In this document: positions 44,991 through 54,745 of the stretch, one piece after another
Layout of the letters: each line of letters begins with the position of its first letter
Numbering within the stretch: position 1 is the stretch's first letter
NCBI GenBank assembly: GCA_019636055.1
Contig: JAHBYH010000002.1
Span: 372,001-436,000 of the forward strand
Direction: 5' to 3'
Length of the DNA stretch: 64,000 nt
Source: Candidatus Paracaedibacteraceae bacterium
Lineage (GTDB): Bacteria > Pseudomonadota > Alphaproteobacteria > Paracaedibacterales > Paracaedibacteraceae
The notes under the pieces: generated by a model
Seen by the model: the letters and a program-made list of their open reading frames with translations, nothing else
What the model was told of the DNA's origin: nothing
The model's database searches: none
Position numbers and translations under genes: made by a program

Positions 44991-46268
44991 TTATGCCAAA
45001 GCTCGATCGAGCGCTTGGAGCATTTCTTCAATAGTTGAAATCCCTCTAAGATCTGCTGTATAACGCTGTTGATCGACAATCAAGTCCGTAAAGACTTCGG
45101 CTGTATCGATCGTTGATTCTTCAAGGCTAGCTGAACGAATGCCTCCGGCAGTTCCTTCGTTTACAAAATTGAGCGTGTAATTTCCGGAATCTCCCGAGGC
45201 AACAAAACTACCGCCGGTTTGCTCAACTAATTTATTGGGATCAGGAAATGTCGCTAATGGAATTTTCGCATATCGGCGTGTATCTCCATTATCGAATGTA
45301 GCCCACATGTATCCTTGATCGTCAATCGATGTCCGCATGTATTTCCCAGCTTGCATCCCATCAACTACGGGTTGCGGAAGGTCATAGCTTTTTGCCGTAC
45401 CAAAAGAACGCATACCGTTGGTTCCACCAATTGCCCCAAAATTCATATTGATGGTTGATGGTGCTGCTGCTGTTGACCAAGTAATAGCTAAATTCGGGGC
45501 TGGACCGGCTGCGCCATTAATAAGTGCCGGGTTACCTGTGGCTCCGTCGAACTGGATAATCATGCCCGTATCATAAGGAGCACCAATGGTCGCCGCATTC
45601 GGTGATGATGCCGTAACCGTCCATTCCATAGGGCTGACGTTTGTCTTGGCAAAGTTTAACGTGATTGTTTGGGCAACACCTAAGGAATCATAGGCATTCA
45701 TAATCATTGATTTCGTTGTTCCAAGAGCTGCATCACTGGCGAGAACGCCTTTAATTGTGGCAGCTGTTGTGGCCGACGGGTTCCCCGATAAACTAGCACT
45801 TGATGCTGTTTCTAGGGCGTCAATTGTGGCCGTATTCGTACTAATGGGGTCACCATTAGCGTCAACATAAAAGACTTTCAAATATTCGCCAACATGGTTG
45901 ACAAAATTATGATCTTTATTTTCTGAAAAGGTACCGACGCGTGTAAAACCATAAGCGCCAGGGTTTGTATTATCAGCTTTTTTGTTAACAACAAAAAATC
46001 CTTGCCCATCTAGAGACATATGCGTATCGACACTGGATTGTACGGGGGATCCTACGGTTGAGACAAAATGCTGTTGAGTTGCTGTTATCCCTGCAGGGAT
46101 AAAGGCATCCAACGATTGTCCTGTATTGACAACGGATAAGAATGCTTGGCGTGATTTTGAGGCATAAGCACCAGCTGCTGCTAGGTTTTGTGAGTGACAA
46201 TTAACACGTGCCGAGACACCTTTTAATCCTGATACGCATGCGTTCATTCCTGAGTTTAAACCTGCCAT
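44991..46268 (-). CDS. flgE: Flagellar hook protein FlgE
   Basis: 425 residues of the rod/hook family. N-terminal MAGLNSGMNACVSGLKGVSA with SQNLAAAGAYASKSRQAF, LDGQGFFVVN, and a C-terminal RSASLEESTIDTAEVFTDLI followed by DLRGISTIEEMLQALDR. It polymerises into the hook under the FlgD cap. Last gene of the fliK-flgD-flgE operon. Confidence 0.94.
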   Translation of the reverse strand: MAGLNSGMNACVSGLKGVSARVNCHSQNLAAAGAYASKSRQAFLSVVNTGQSLDAFIPAGITATQQHFVSTVGSPVQSSVDTHMSLDGQGFFVVNKKADNTNPGAYGFTRVGTFSENKDHNFVNHVGEYLKVFYVDANGDPISTNTATIDALETASSASLSGNPSATTAATIKGVLASDAALGTTKSMIMNAYDSLGVAQTITLNFAKTNVSPMEWTVTASSPNAATIGAPYDTGMIIQFDGATGNPALINGAAGPAPNLAITWSTAAAPSTINMNFGAIGGTNGMRSFGTAKSYDLPQPVVDGMQAGKYMRTSIDDQGYMWATFDNGDTRRYAKIPLATFPDPNKLVEQTGGSFVASGDSGNYTLNFVNEGTAGGIRSASLEESTIDTAEVFTDLIVDQQRYTADLRGISTIEEMLQALDRALA

Positions 46269-46279
46269 TTTATGTTCTC

Positions 46280-47116
46280 CTAACTATAATAATCTGGAAT
46301 TGGTGTGGATGTTGGTTCTGGTGGAATTTGGCTTTTAATCAATTTATTTAATTCCTCGTACTGTTTTATTTGTTCTTGCATGGTCTTTGTCAGGCCGACA
46401 ATGTCTTGAGAAGCTGGTTTGCTGACACTTAAAACATCATCTAATCCCACGCCTACTGAGTCATTCACGAGTAAAAGAAAATCTCCGGAATCATCTTGAT
46501 AGGCAATTTGTTGGACACGTCCTTTAAAGGCTGTTGGGATTTCGACAACTTGTTTTTTACTGTCAACTGCCAGAACTTTGGTATGATAGATTCCATGGCT
46601 TGCCGGCATTTCACTATCATTGAGCCCATCCCAAGAAAAAGTTTGTTTGCCAATTTTAGACGGATCTAAAGGAAACGTTTTAACACGATTGAGTTGTTGG
46701 TCAAGAACAACGAGTTCTGCTTCAACAACACCGCCGGGCATAATCAATGAAATGTCTTCAGGTTGTCCATTAAACACAAGGCGATCATCTTCATAGACAA
46801 TTTCTTTGTTAAGATAAGTTTTGGCAGCAGCCATTTGTTCTTTGACCTTCATGTCATTACCGTGTTTGAGCAATTTATTGGTTTGTGCTTGCTCAGCGGC
46901 ACTAAAGAACGACATGACGCTTTGGGTCATCTCGTGCGTACTCATGGGATTATCGGGGTTCTGGTTCTTAACTTGGGCTAAGAACATTTTCATGAACACG
47001 TTATATTGTTCATCACGGCTTTTCTCAAGCATGCGAGATAAGGCGCTGCGATCTTTCGTTTTTTCAGTTGCGACAGCTGGTTGAGCTGTTATTGGTGGTT
47101 GAACAGATGTAACCAT
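46280..47116 (-). CDS. flgD: Flagellar hook cap protein FlgD
   Basis: 278 residues. The N-terminal motif FMKMFLAQVKNQNPDNPMST is diagnostic for FlgD; a FLN/tudor-like domain with FSWDGLNDSEMPASHGIYH follows. FlgD scaffolds hook polymerisation. 11 bases upstream of flgE. Confidence 0.95.
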   Translation of the reverse strand: MVTSVQPPITAQPAVATEKTKDRSALSRMLEKSRDEQYNVFMKMFLAQVKNQNPDNPMSTHEMTQSVMSFFSAAEQAQTNKLLKHGNDMKVKEQMAAAKTYLNKEIVYEDDRLVFNGQPEDISLIMPGGVVEAELVVLDQQLNRVKTFPLDPSKIGKQTFSWDGLNDSEMPASHGIYHTKVLAVDSKKQVVEIPTAFKGRVQQIAYQDDSGDFLLLVNDSVGVGLDDVLSVSKPASQDIVGLTKTMQEQIKQYEELNKLIKSQIPPEPTSTPIPDYYS

Positions 47117-47128
47117 AACTTAGCTCCT

Positions 47129-48406
47129 TTAAGTTAAAATATTAATCTGAGAGGATGGTAATAGCCCTGAGTTGATGGCTTTGACTTCCTCTAATTCAGG
47201 TGTGGTTTCTGCAGAGAGCATTTCTCCAAAGGAATTTTGTTCATCATGATTTCCTCTCGACATGGAAAAGTTCATGCCTTGTGAATCTGCTTGTAGCCCT
47301 GCTTCATTGAAAATATTTTGAAAATCAATGGCGTGGCGGGTTAGGGTTTCCAGCGTTTCTCGATTTTCTGCCTTAAAGGCAGCTGTGACAAGGCCATCGC
47401 GTGAGATATCAAGTTTGATATCAACTTTCCCCATTTCATGAGGTTTTAGCTGAATTTTTAAGTGTGTTTCCCCTTTTTGAAGAGATTGTTTCAACTGCTC
47501 TTTAATTTGGTTCAGTGCATTCAATTTATCTAAGGTTGTTAATGTTGCTGCTTTTGTCCCTTTGACTGAGGATGTGTTGGTTGCTGAGACCTTTAAATCG
47601 AGTCCGTTTTGCTGAGATGTTCCCTTTTGTAGAGGTTGAAACTCTGTTTGTGCGGCTATAGGTTGGACAACAGGAGGCTGTATTTGTTGATTAACCTGTT
47701 GAATTTCATGAGCCCTAGATGGGCTTGAGCTCAGGCCACTAGATAAATCATGTTCATTGTTCATCAAAGTTTCCTGATTGTATAATATATCATTTTTATC
47801 TGATCTATCTTGACTGATGGCTTGTTGTTCCACAGTTGAGTGCTGGGCTAAGTTAATATGAGTTGCCATAGATTCTTGATTTGGTTCCGTCACGAGTTCT
47901 ATTTTTACGCGGCCCTCTTGTATCCATTCTTGGATATCATGCTCTTTCATATGAACACTTTGCGATTGTGCAGGTTTTTGTTCTTGAAGTTGGATAATTT
48001 CAGGCTGCGATTTTATCTGTATAAAATTATTTAAGTCAGATTCTTTTTGAATCAGTGTTGTGCATTCATCAAGATCTATTTCTGATTCAGATATTGCCTC
48101 AGAACCTGTTTCCTTATTGGATTCTGTATATTCAGCGTTCTTTTTATCAACTGCTTTGTCTGCTTGTCGAGTAGTTGGTCTCTGATTCGAAAGATCCTTT
48201 TTTGATCCATCAGATTTACTTTGAGTCTGAGTTTGATTAGATTCGACAGTTTTATGTGCAACAGGGTCAATTAAAAAGTTTTTGAAGTCATTTTTTTTCT
48301 GCCCTTTTGCGGATGCGTCTTTAATAGCATCCATCAGATCATTCAATGGTTTTTTAGTAACCTGAGATGCCGTCATCTTTTGGGACGATGCTTTTGAAAT
48401 CGCCAT
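47129..48406 (-). CDS. fliK: Flagellar hook-length control protein FliK
   Basis: 425 residues. A long low-complexity Gln/Ser/Asp-rich region is followed by the C-terminal hook-length domain (LKIQLKPHEMGKVDIKLDI ... FKAENRETLETLTRHAI) near 315-370. It measures hook length and switches export specificity. The N-terminal part has no conserved sequence, as usual. AGAGGT lies before the ATG, and a sigma-54 promoter lies 35 bases upstream. Confidence 0.9.
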   Translation of the reverse strand: MAISKASSQKMTASQVTKKPLNDLMDAIKDASAKGQKKNDFKNFLIDPVAHKTVESNQTQTQSKSDGSKKDLSNQRPTTRQADKAVDKKNAEYTESNKETGSEAISESEIDLDECTTLIQKESDLNNFIQIKSQPEIIQLQEQKPAQSQSVHMKEHDIQEWIQEGRVKIELVTEPNQESMATHINLAQHSTVEQQAISQDRSDKNDILYNQETLMNNEHDLSSGLSSSPSRAHEIQQVNQQIQPPVVQPIAAQTEFQPLQKGTSQQNGLDLKVSATNTSSVKGTKAATLTTLDKLNALNQIKEQLKQSLQKGETHLKIQLKPHEMGKVDIKLDISRDGLVTAAFKAENRETLETLTRHAIDFQNIFNEAGLQADSQGMNFSMSRGNHDEQNSFGEMLSAETTPELEEVKAINSGLLPSSQINILT

Positions 48407-48440
48407 AATTTACCTCTGAGTTTAATGTTCACCCAAAAGT

Positions 48441-48458
48441 CAGCAATTATCGTGCCAA
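48441..48458 (-). promoter_or_regulatory. Sigma-54 promoter of the fliK-flgD-flgE operon
   Basis: On the minus strand, TTGGCACGATAATTGCTG: exact TGGCAC-N5-TTGCW consensus, identical over 18 bases to the promoter of the flgF operon at 17642 and at the same distance (about 34 bases) from its gene's start. Confidence 0.92.
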
Positions 48459-48490
48459 GTATGAAATAAGCCCAGAGTAGATGGTTTAAA

Positions 48491-49765
48491 TCAAAGGCTA
48501 AGAAATAATATCTTTCTAATTTTTTCAAATGACTCTTGAATTTCATCGCTCGTCACACAATAAGGCGGTAACAGGTAGATTGTTTTGCCAAGAGGGCGAA
48601 TGAGTAGTCCTTGATCTAAGAATTGTTGACGCAGAGCAGGCGTTGCCGTTTCAGCAATATCAAAGGCTGCAATCGTTCCCTGGATTCGAACTCTTTCGAT
48701 ATCTGTAAGGTTTTTTATGTTATTTCTATGGGCTTTATTAATTTCTGTAATCCGAGTTTGACACTCCGGGCTCATTAATAAATCAAAAGAGGCGACCGCA
48801 GCCGCACACGCCAAAGGATTGGCTGTGTAAGAATGACCATGGGCAAAGGCTTTGTCCCAATGATTACTTAAGAAAGCTTGGTAAATGGTGTCGGTTGTGA
48901 TGGTCAGGGCAAGCGGTAAAAACCCCCCCGTTATTCCTTTAGAGACACATAGAAAATCTGGTATTCGATTAACTTGTTCTAAGGCAAAAATAGTCCCTGT
49001 TCGACCAAAACCCGTCATGATCTCATCAAAGATTACTAAAATTCCATGAGCTCGAACTTTATCTATGATTTGTTGTAAGAATTCAGGGCGACAGATGCGC
49101 ATACCTGCGGCTCCTTGAACAAGAGGTTCAGCGATAAAGGCGGCAATATGATCGGCAGATTTTTCCAAGTGACGATCTAGGATCGCGAGTGTATCGTTTT
49201 CTTTTGCATCGAGATCAGGATCATTAACCCACGTTTCAGCGTAGGGAATCGTGAGAACTTGAAACAATAGATCATCAAAGGCGGTATGAAATCCTGATTT
49301 TTTACCGACTGACATGGCGCCAAAGGTATCTCCGTGGTAGGCACCATCAAAACTTAGGAAAAGGGTTCGTTGAGGCTCATTCTTGTTACGCCAATATTGA
49401 TAAGCCATTTTTAGAGCGACTTCAACGGCAGTGGAACCATTATCAGAGAAGAAAAAGCGATTTAAAGTATCAGGCAGAATAGTCTGGAGTTTTTCGCATA
49501 AACTGACAGCAGGTTCGTGGGTAAATCCAGCAAAAATGATATGCTCTAGTTGTTGTGCTTGGTCATAAATGCTTTTGGCAATAGCAGGATGGGCGTGGCC
49601 ATGCAGGTTGACCCACCAACTGGAAATCAGGTCGAGATAGGCTTTGCCGGATTCATCATAAACATACGCCCCTTTCCCATGGCTGATGGGGATAACCTCA
49701 GCGGCAGTTTGGTGCTGTGTAAAGGGGTGCCAAATGATGGTTTTGTCACGATGCGCAAGGGACAT
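48491..49765 (-). CDS. bioA: Adenosylmethionine-8-amino-7-oxononanoate aminotransferase
   Basis: 424-residue PLP enzyme that converts KAPA to DAPA in biotin synthesis. IWHPFTQ near the start and SSWWVNLHGHAHP are BioA signatures; the PLP lysine is in CVSKGITGGFLPLALT, with IFDEIMTGFGRTG upstream. Last gene of the bioF-bioH-like-bioC-bioD-bioA operon. Confidence 0.96.
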   Translation of the reverse strand: MSLAHRDKTIIWHPFTQHQTAAEVIPISHGKGAYVYDESGKAYLDLISSWWVNLHGHAHPAIAKSIYDQAQQLEHIIFAGFTHEPAVSLCEKLQTILPDTLNRFFFSDNGSTAVEVALKMAYQYWRNKNEPQRTLFLSFDGAYHGDTFGAMSVGKKSGFHTAFDDLLFQVLTIPYAETWVNDPDLDAKENDTLAILDRHLEKSADHIAAFIAEPLVQGAAGMRICRPEFLQQIIDKVRAHGILVIFDEIMTGFGRTGTIFALEQVNRIPDFLCVSKGITGGFLPLALTITTDTIYQAFLSNHWDKAFAHGHSYTANPLACAAAVASFDLLMSPECQTRITEINKAHRNNIKNLTDIERVRIQGTIAAFDIAETATPALRQQFLDQGLLIRPLGKTIYLLPPYCVTSDEIQESFEKIRKILFLSL

Positions 49766-49774
49766 GATAACTCC

Positions 49775-50380
49775 TTAAAATAGATTCTTTAATTTTTCGG
49801 GTAAGGGGATTTTTTGCAGTTCTTGTTTAGTAATGATTGGTAAGTGCGGTAGGGTTGCTAATATTGAAACATTTCCGTAGTGTTGAATAGCTGTTGCATT
49901 GTCAGTATTAGGCTCTCCGCTTAAAATCACACCGGCGATTTTTAGTCCTTTCTGGCGGATTGCCTGAAGTGTTAGAAGTGTATGGTTTATGGTTCCCAAG
50001 GCTGTTCGCGCAACAATAATGATGGGTAAGTTAAATTGAACCATCAAATCAAGCATGACATCTTTGTCATTCAGAGGCACAAAAACCCCGCCTGCTCCTT
50101 CAACGATAAGGTTTGAGGTGTGTGGTAGATTGATGGTAGATAAGTCAATCTGAAGACCTTCATGACGAGCTGCCAGATGTGGCGATAATGGTTCTCTTAA
50201 GGAATAGCATTCAGAATAACAATGGGTATTAGATAAACGCTGAACCTCAATTCTGTCAATGGATTCAATCGTTCCGCTTTGAATCGGTTTGAAATAATTA
50301 TATTGAGTATGTAAGCATAACCAACTGCTGATCAGTGTTTTTCCAATATTTGTGTCAGTTCCGGTAATAAAATAGGACAT
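49775..50380 (-). CDS. bioD: Dethiobiotin synthetase
   Basis: 201 residues. P-loop FITGTDTNIGKTLISSWL, VEGAGGVFVPL, and the KPIQSG motif identify BioD, which closes the ureido ring of dethiobiotin using CO2 and ATP. Slightly shorter than the usual 220-230 residues. Nine bases upstream of bioA. Confidence 0.94.
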   Translation of the reverse strand: MSYFITGTDTNIGKTLISSWLCLHTQYNYFKPIQSGTIESIDRIEVQRLSNTHCYSECYSLREPLSPHLAARHEGLQIDLSTINLPHTSNLIVEGAGGVFVPLNDKDVMLDLMVQFNLPIIIVARTALGTINHTLLTLQAIRQKGLKIAGVILSGEPNTDNATAIQHYGNVSILATLPHLPIITKQELQKIPLPEKLKNLF

Positions 50381-50428
50381 GGCATAATTCCTTTTTAAAC
50401 CTATAGGTTAATATTTTCGCTGCAAAAA

Positions 50429-51178
50429 TCAACTTAGAGGCTTATCTTTTGATGCTATAACACAAAATAGAACTTTGTAGGTAACTGTAATAGGCTCTTT
50501 ATGATGTTGAATAAGGGCTTTGAATTTTGCTTTTTCTTGGATCCTTTTGCCAACGGTTGCTCCTAAATCTCTGAGGTATTGAATAAAATCAGAAATACTG
50601 GTGAAGGTTAGGCTATAGTCTTGTAAATAAATGCGGCTATCCTGATTCAAGTTTAGGCAAATTTGGTTCAGTTCTTGGACAGAGAGCATGGGTAAAAGGG
50701 GACTGGTAATCCCATTTTGACAGAGCAAATCTTCCCATTCTTGGAAAGTCCCTTGCGTTAATGTTGTAAAGGCAACTATTGAGGTTTTACTTGTAAGATT
50801 TGACAAAAGGGCACGAAGATCTTTAGACCACTGAACAGCAAGATTACTGATGATTAAATCGGCTGAGGGGTAGATATATTCATCCATATTGGCTGTGGCA
50901 AATGTAATTGAATCATTGTTTTTATATTTCTCGCGACAACCTGCGATCATTTGATCTGATAAATCAATGAGGTGAAAATGACTATCTTTGTGTTTTGTTA
51001 AGAGAGCATCAGTGACAAACCCTGTCCCGCACCCCAGATCAATAACAGAGGTCAAGGGCAGTTTCGGTAAATACTCAACAAGCTGGTTGGCGACACGATG
51101 CTGAATCGTTGCGGTTGAATCATAGGTGGGTTGTGCTTTATTAAAGGCTAATTGTACATCCGGTGTTGTCCAAGTCAT
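50429..51178 (-). CDS. bioC: Malonyl-ACP O-methyltransferase BioC
   Basis: 249 residues. The N-terminal VQLAFNKAQPTYDSTATIQ matches the BioC start, and VIDLGCGTGFVTDALL is the SAM-binding loop; the mid-domain has LIISNLAVQWSKD. It methylates malonyl-ACP to start pimelate assembly. It overlaps the bioH-like gene by 38 bases, an unusually long overlap. Confidence 0.92.
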   Translation of the reverse strand: MTWTTPDVQLAFNKAQPTYDSTATIQHRVANQLVEYLPKLPLTSVIDLGCGTGFVTDALLTKHKDSHFHLIDLSDQMIAGCREKYKNNDSITFATANMDEYIYPSADLIISNLAVQWSKDLRALLSNLTSKTSIVAFTTLTQGTFQEWEDLLCQNGITSPLLPMLSVQELNQICLNLNQDSRIYLQDYSLTFTSISDFIQYLRDLGATVGKRIQEKAKFKALIQHHKEPITVTYKVLFCVIASKDKPLS

Positions 51179-51776
51179 TATTTTTCCTTTTTATGATGGA
51201 TGCAACTTCTGCTGCGTGATTGTATCCTAAACCGTGACCTCCTGACTCTAGCATAGTTATCATCTCAGAGCCAAAATTATCCTGAATAACGTCAGGAGGG
51301 CAGACGATATCATCTTGGGTTGCAATCAGTGTTAGCCTGTCCGGAACAGGAAATGAATCTCGTAAGAGGTCTAGATCACTTAAAAGTCTGTCCTTGTTAG
51401 GATCCCTTAGATTGAATGTTACGCCACACCGATGATGAAAGGATTTTAAAGCAAGGTTAGGACTTGTGCGAATAAGAATTTCAAAGGTATCAAGTTCTAT
51501 GGCGCGACGTTTATGGATATGAGGCTCATTGCCCAGAAAATTCACAAAACTATTAAGACCGATCAGGGTTTTGAAGTGGAAGTTTTGTTGCATTAATTTA
51601 ATAAGTCCTAACGAATGTCCGATACCGATCAATGGTTCTTTTATTTCTGGGATGTTCAAATCTCCATAATATCCTAAATCCATATGATGAATTGTAAATT
51701 CTGGTAGGAGGGTTATAAGATTATCCCAATAATCTGGGGAATAGCTAAACCCATGACAAAAGACAAGATGCGTCAT
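51141..51776 (-). CDS. BioH-like pimeloyl-ACP methyl ester esterase
   Basis: A 211-residue alpha/beta hydrolase. VFCHGFSYSPDYW forms the oxyanion region; nucleophile Ser55 is in GIGHSLG, the acid is Asp155 or Asp156, and His181 is in GGHGLGY. It is shorter than E. coli BioH (about 256) and has a small cap. Its position between bioF and bioC argues that it removes the BioC methyl group. Whether it belongs to BioH, BioG or another esterase class needs a tree. Confidence 0.82.
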   Translation of the reverse strand: MTHLVFCHGFSYSPDYWDNLITLLPEFTIHHMDLGYYGDLNIPEIKEPLIGIGHSLGLIKLMQQNFHFKTLIGLNSFVNFLGNEPHIHKRRAIELDTFEILIRTSPNLALKSFHHRCGVTFNLRDPNKDRLLSDLDLLRDSFPVPDRLTLIATQDDIVCPPDVIQDNFGSEMITMLESGGHGLGYNHAAEVASIIKRKNNDLDNTGCTISL

Positions 51777-52882
51777 GATAAAAGGCTTTCAATGAGTTGA
51801 TCGACATCCTTTTTTGTATGCTGAGCATTGATCGCAATCCGTAGTCGATCTGTGTTTTTAGGGACGGTGGGCGATCGAACCGCGGAGATTTCTATGCCGT
51901 TTTGCGACAAACGATTTTTCAAATCAACTGTTTTTGCAGGATCACCGATGATTATGGGAATGATATTTGTTTCTGATCCAATGACTTCGAACGTTGTCAG
52001 TTGATGTCGGGCATAATTGGCAAGATCTTGGATATATTGACGTTTGTGCCCAAGAGAAGGGAGTAACTCCCATGCTTTTAACGTCCCACCGATGAGCATG
52101 GGGGATGGAGCTGTTGAATAAATGAAACCACCGGCTCGGTTGATTAGGAATTCTTTGATTAAGATGGGGCAGGCTATATAAGCACCACTGCTGCCCAAGG
52201 CTTTGCTAAATGTGCCCATGATGATTGTTTGATCTGGTAAAGCGTGACAGGTGGACAGGCCATAACCTTGGGGGCCATACAGCCCTGTTGCATGAGCTTC
52301 ATCCAGATAAAGCCATGTGCCGTAAGTTTCTGCGAGCTCAGTAATCGTTTCTAACGGGCATTTTTGTCCGTCCATCCCAAAAACAGTTTCACTAATAATC
52401 CACTTAGGGGAAGGATTATCCTTATGCTTTTTTAGTAAATCCGCCAGATGGTCCATATCACACGAGCGATAACGAATAAGCTGACAATCACTATTTCGGA
52501 CAGCTTGGTATAGACTTGCATGATTGAGTTTGTCAAAAAAGACAAGGGCGTTCTGATCTGATAATAGAGTTGATAGAGTACTGGTGTTGGCTTGAAACCC
52601 TGTGGCAAAAACTAACGCCGCCTCAGACTTTTTATCCTGTGCAATTTGATTTTCTAAGTGCTCAATTAAGAGATAATTGCCGGATAATAATCGTGATCCT
52701 GTTGCTCCAATGCCATATTGAAGGCCTGCTTGATAGGCGGCTTCAATAACCTGTTGGTTATGGCTTAATCCTAAATAATCATTGGATGAAAAATCCAGTG
52801 CCCCTTGACGGCAAGGGGGCAATCTGCGATAGTTCCGATTATATCGGATCTGTTTTAACGTTTGTTGAAAATGATCTGTCAT
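51773..52882 (-). CDS. bioF: 8-amino-7-oxononanoate synthase
   Basis: 369-residue PLP enzyme that condenses pimeloyl-ACP with alanine. [14 protein letters not shown], the [11 protein letters not shown] segment, [14 protein letters not shown] and the PLP-lysine motif [14 protein letters not shown] are present. First gene of the five-gene biotin operon. Its ATG is 22 bases from that of the divergent bioB, so its promoter must lie in the bioB coding sequence. Confidence 0.96.
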   Translation of the reverse strand: MTDHFQQTLKQIRYNRNYRRLPPCRQGALDFSSNDYLGLSHNQQVIEAAYQAGLQYGIGATGSRLLSGNYLLIEHLENQIAQDKKSEAALVFATGFQANTSTLSTLLSDQNALVFFDKLNHASLYQAVRNSDCQLIRYRSCDMDHLADLLKKHKDNPSPKWIISETVFGMDGQKCPLETITELAETYGTWLYLDEAHATGLYGPQGYGLSTCHALPDQTIIMGTFSKALGSSGAYIACPILIKEFLINRAGGFIYSTAPSPMLIGGTLKAWELLPSLGHKRQYIQDLANYARHQLTTFEVIGSETNIIPIIIGDPAKTVDLKNRLSQNGIEISAVRSPTVPKNTDRLRIAINAQHTKKDVDQLIESLLS

Positions 52883-52904
52883 GACAATAAAAGAGGGCGA
52901 TCAA

Positions 52905-54005
52905 ATGAAACCTTGGACTACATATCCCAGCAACCAGAAGAAGTCAGATTTTGATCCTTCATCTTGCTCTGTCTTTTCAGCCGATGGTTCTCCTTCGGTA
53001 GAGCCAGCTACCGGCGTCGAATCATCATCGAAAACCCAGGGCAACCTGAAGTCCAAAACATCGACTTCTTCTGGTTGCTGGGATATTGACTCTGCAGAAA
53101 AAATCTACAATTTACCGTTTTCTGATTTGCTTTTCGAAGCGCAATCGGTTCATCGTGCCAACTTCTCTCCTAATACGGTTCAGATAAGTACACTGATTAG
53201 TATAAAGACGGGCAGTTGTCCAGAAAATTGTTCTTATTGCCCTCAATCTGCCCATTATGAGACAGGTTTGAAAAAAGAACCGCTGATGGAAATTCAAGAA
53301 GTTGTTGAGGCTGCTAAAAAGGCCCAGGCTGCCGGAAGTACTCGTTTTTGTATGGGGGCAGCTTGGCGCGGGCCACGAGATCAGGATCTGGATGTTGTTT
53401 GCCAAATGGTGTCCGAAGTTAAAAAACTGGGCATGGAAACCTGTGTGACACTCGGTTTATTAAAAGACCATCAGGCTGATGCACTGCGTGATGCTGGACT
53501 GGACTATTACAACCATAACATTGATACATCCCCAGACCATTACGGCAAAATCATTACAACGCGCACATTCGAAGATCGAATTAAAACTATTGAAAACGTT
53601 AGAAAATCTGGCGTGAAAGTCTGTTGTGGCGGTATTCTGGGTATGGGCGAGACTGCTAAAGATCGCCTAGAAATGTTATTGGTTTTAGCAAATATGGATG
53701 AACAACCGGAATCCGTGCCAATTAACCAATTGATTGCCATTCCGGGAACTCCACTTGCCGATCAAACCTCAGTGGATCCTTTTGATTTTGTTCGAACCAT
53801 TGCGGTTGCTCGTATTTTGATGCCAAAATCCTATGTACGGCTTTCCGCAGGACGTGAGCAAATGTCAGATGAGTTACAGGCGCTGTGTTTTATGGCAGGA
53901 GCGAACTCCATTTTTTACGGTGAAAAATTGTTGACCGCCGATAATCCAGTCCCTGAAAAGGATATGTCTTTATTCAGCCGATTAGGCTTAGAGCGATTGC
54001 AATAA
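52905..54005 (+). CDS. bioB: Biotin synthase with in-frame palindromic insertion
   Basis: A radical-SAM enzyme inserting sulfur into dethiobiotin. The cluster motif is CPENCSYC, preceded by [15 protein letters not shown] and followed by the [2Fe-2S] site residues in [11 protein letters not shown] and the YNHNIDTS segment. From ATG 52905 (AGAGGG upstream) it has 366 residues. Residues about 7-61 are encoded by a 165 bp palindromic element and are Ser-rich; without them length is about 311, near normal. An in-frame ATG at 52881 inside the bioF start is possible but lacks a ribosome binding site. The insertion precedes the TIM barrel. Confidence 0.95.
   Translation: MKPWTTYPSNQKKSDFDPSSCSVFSADGSPSVEPATGVESSSKTQGNLKSKTSTSSGCWDIDSAEKIYNLPFSDLLFEAQSVHRANFSPNTVQISTLISIKTGSCPENCSYCPQSAHYETGLKKEPLMEIQEVVEAAKKAQAAGSTRFCMGAAWRGPRDQDLDVVCQMVSEVKKLGMETCVTLGLLKDHQADALRDAGLDYYNHNIDTSPDHYGKIITTRTFEDRIKTIENVRKSGVKVCCGGILGMGETAKDRLEMLLVLANMDEQPESVPINQLIAIPGTPLADQTSVDPFDFVRTIAVARILMPKSYVRLSAGREQMSDELQALCFMAGANSIFYGEKLLTADNPVPEKDMSLFSRLGLERLQ
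52922..53086. repeat. 165 bp palindromic element inserted in bioB
   Basis: The terminal 24 bases are perfect inverted repeats: 52922-52945 begins ATATCCCAGCAACCAGAAGA and 53063-53086 is its complement. The inner arms also pair with roughly 70-80 percent identity by eye down to a centre at GGTAGAGCCAGCTACC. 165 bases is 55 codons with no stop. It behaves like the Rickettsia palindromic elements known from coding genes, but I do not recognise the sequence family. Confidence 0.88.
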
Positions 54006-54037
54006 TATTAACTCATTTTTTAATTATAGGCATAACG

Positions 54038-54688
54038 ATGGACATTTTTTTAGACTCAACAGATATAGAAGAAATTTGCAAATTATCACAGACAGGCTTA
54101 ATCGATGGCGTTACAACTAATCCGACATTAGCAGCCCAGCAAAAACGCCCGTTTAAGGAACTTATTCAAGAAATTTGTTCAATTGTTGATGGGCCGATTA
54201 GTGCAGAAGTGATTGCCGAAGATGCTGAAGGGATGATTAGCCAAGGTCGTGAACTGGCTCGTTTACATGATAATGTTGTTGTCAAAATTCCAATGACATT
54301 AGAAGGATTAAAAGCATGTCGCGTTTTAACAGATGATGAGATCATGACAAATGTAACCTTGGTTTTTTCTACAACACAAGCGCTACTCGCAGCTAAAGCC
54401 GGTGCGACTTTTGTTTCGCCGTTTATTGGTCGTGTTGATGATCAGGGTTGGAATGGTATGGATTTAATTCGTGATATCAGACAAGTGTTTAGTAATTACT
54501 TATTTGATACATCAATTCTTGCTGCATCTATTCGACATCCTCAACATGTGCTAGAGGCTGCAAAAGCCGGTGCTGATGTTTGCACAATTCCACCAAAGGT
54601 ATTCCACCAACTGTATCGTCATACTTTGACAGATATTGGTCTGAAAAGCTTTATGGATGACTGGAATAAAAGCGGTTTAACAATATAG
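54038..54688 (+). CDS. Transaldolase / fructose-6-phosphate aldolase family
   Basis: 216 residues, the length of the short TalC/FSA class. [13 protein letters not shown] opens the barrel, [12 protein letters not shown] and the Schiff-base lysine in VVKIPMT are present, and SPFIGRVDD follows. In the family these enzymes work in the pentose phosphate pathway or on fructose 6-phosphate; which is not decidable here. Confidence 0.93.
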   Translation: MDIFLDSTDIEEICKLSQTGLIDGVTTNPTLAAQQKRPFKELIQEICSIVDGPISAEVIAEDAEGMISQGRELARLHDNVVVKIPMTLEGLKACRVLTDDEIMTNVTLVFSTTQALLAAKAGATFVSPFIGRVDDQGWNGMDLIRDIRQVFSNYLFDTSILAASIRHPQHVLEAAKAGADVCTIPPKVFHQLYRHTLTDIGLKSFMDDWNKSGLTI

Positions 54689-54745
54689 ACACGTTTTGGC
54701 ATTGTGGTTTAAAATGTTGTCATAAAATAGAATATTGGTGATCTT

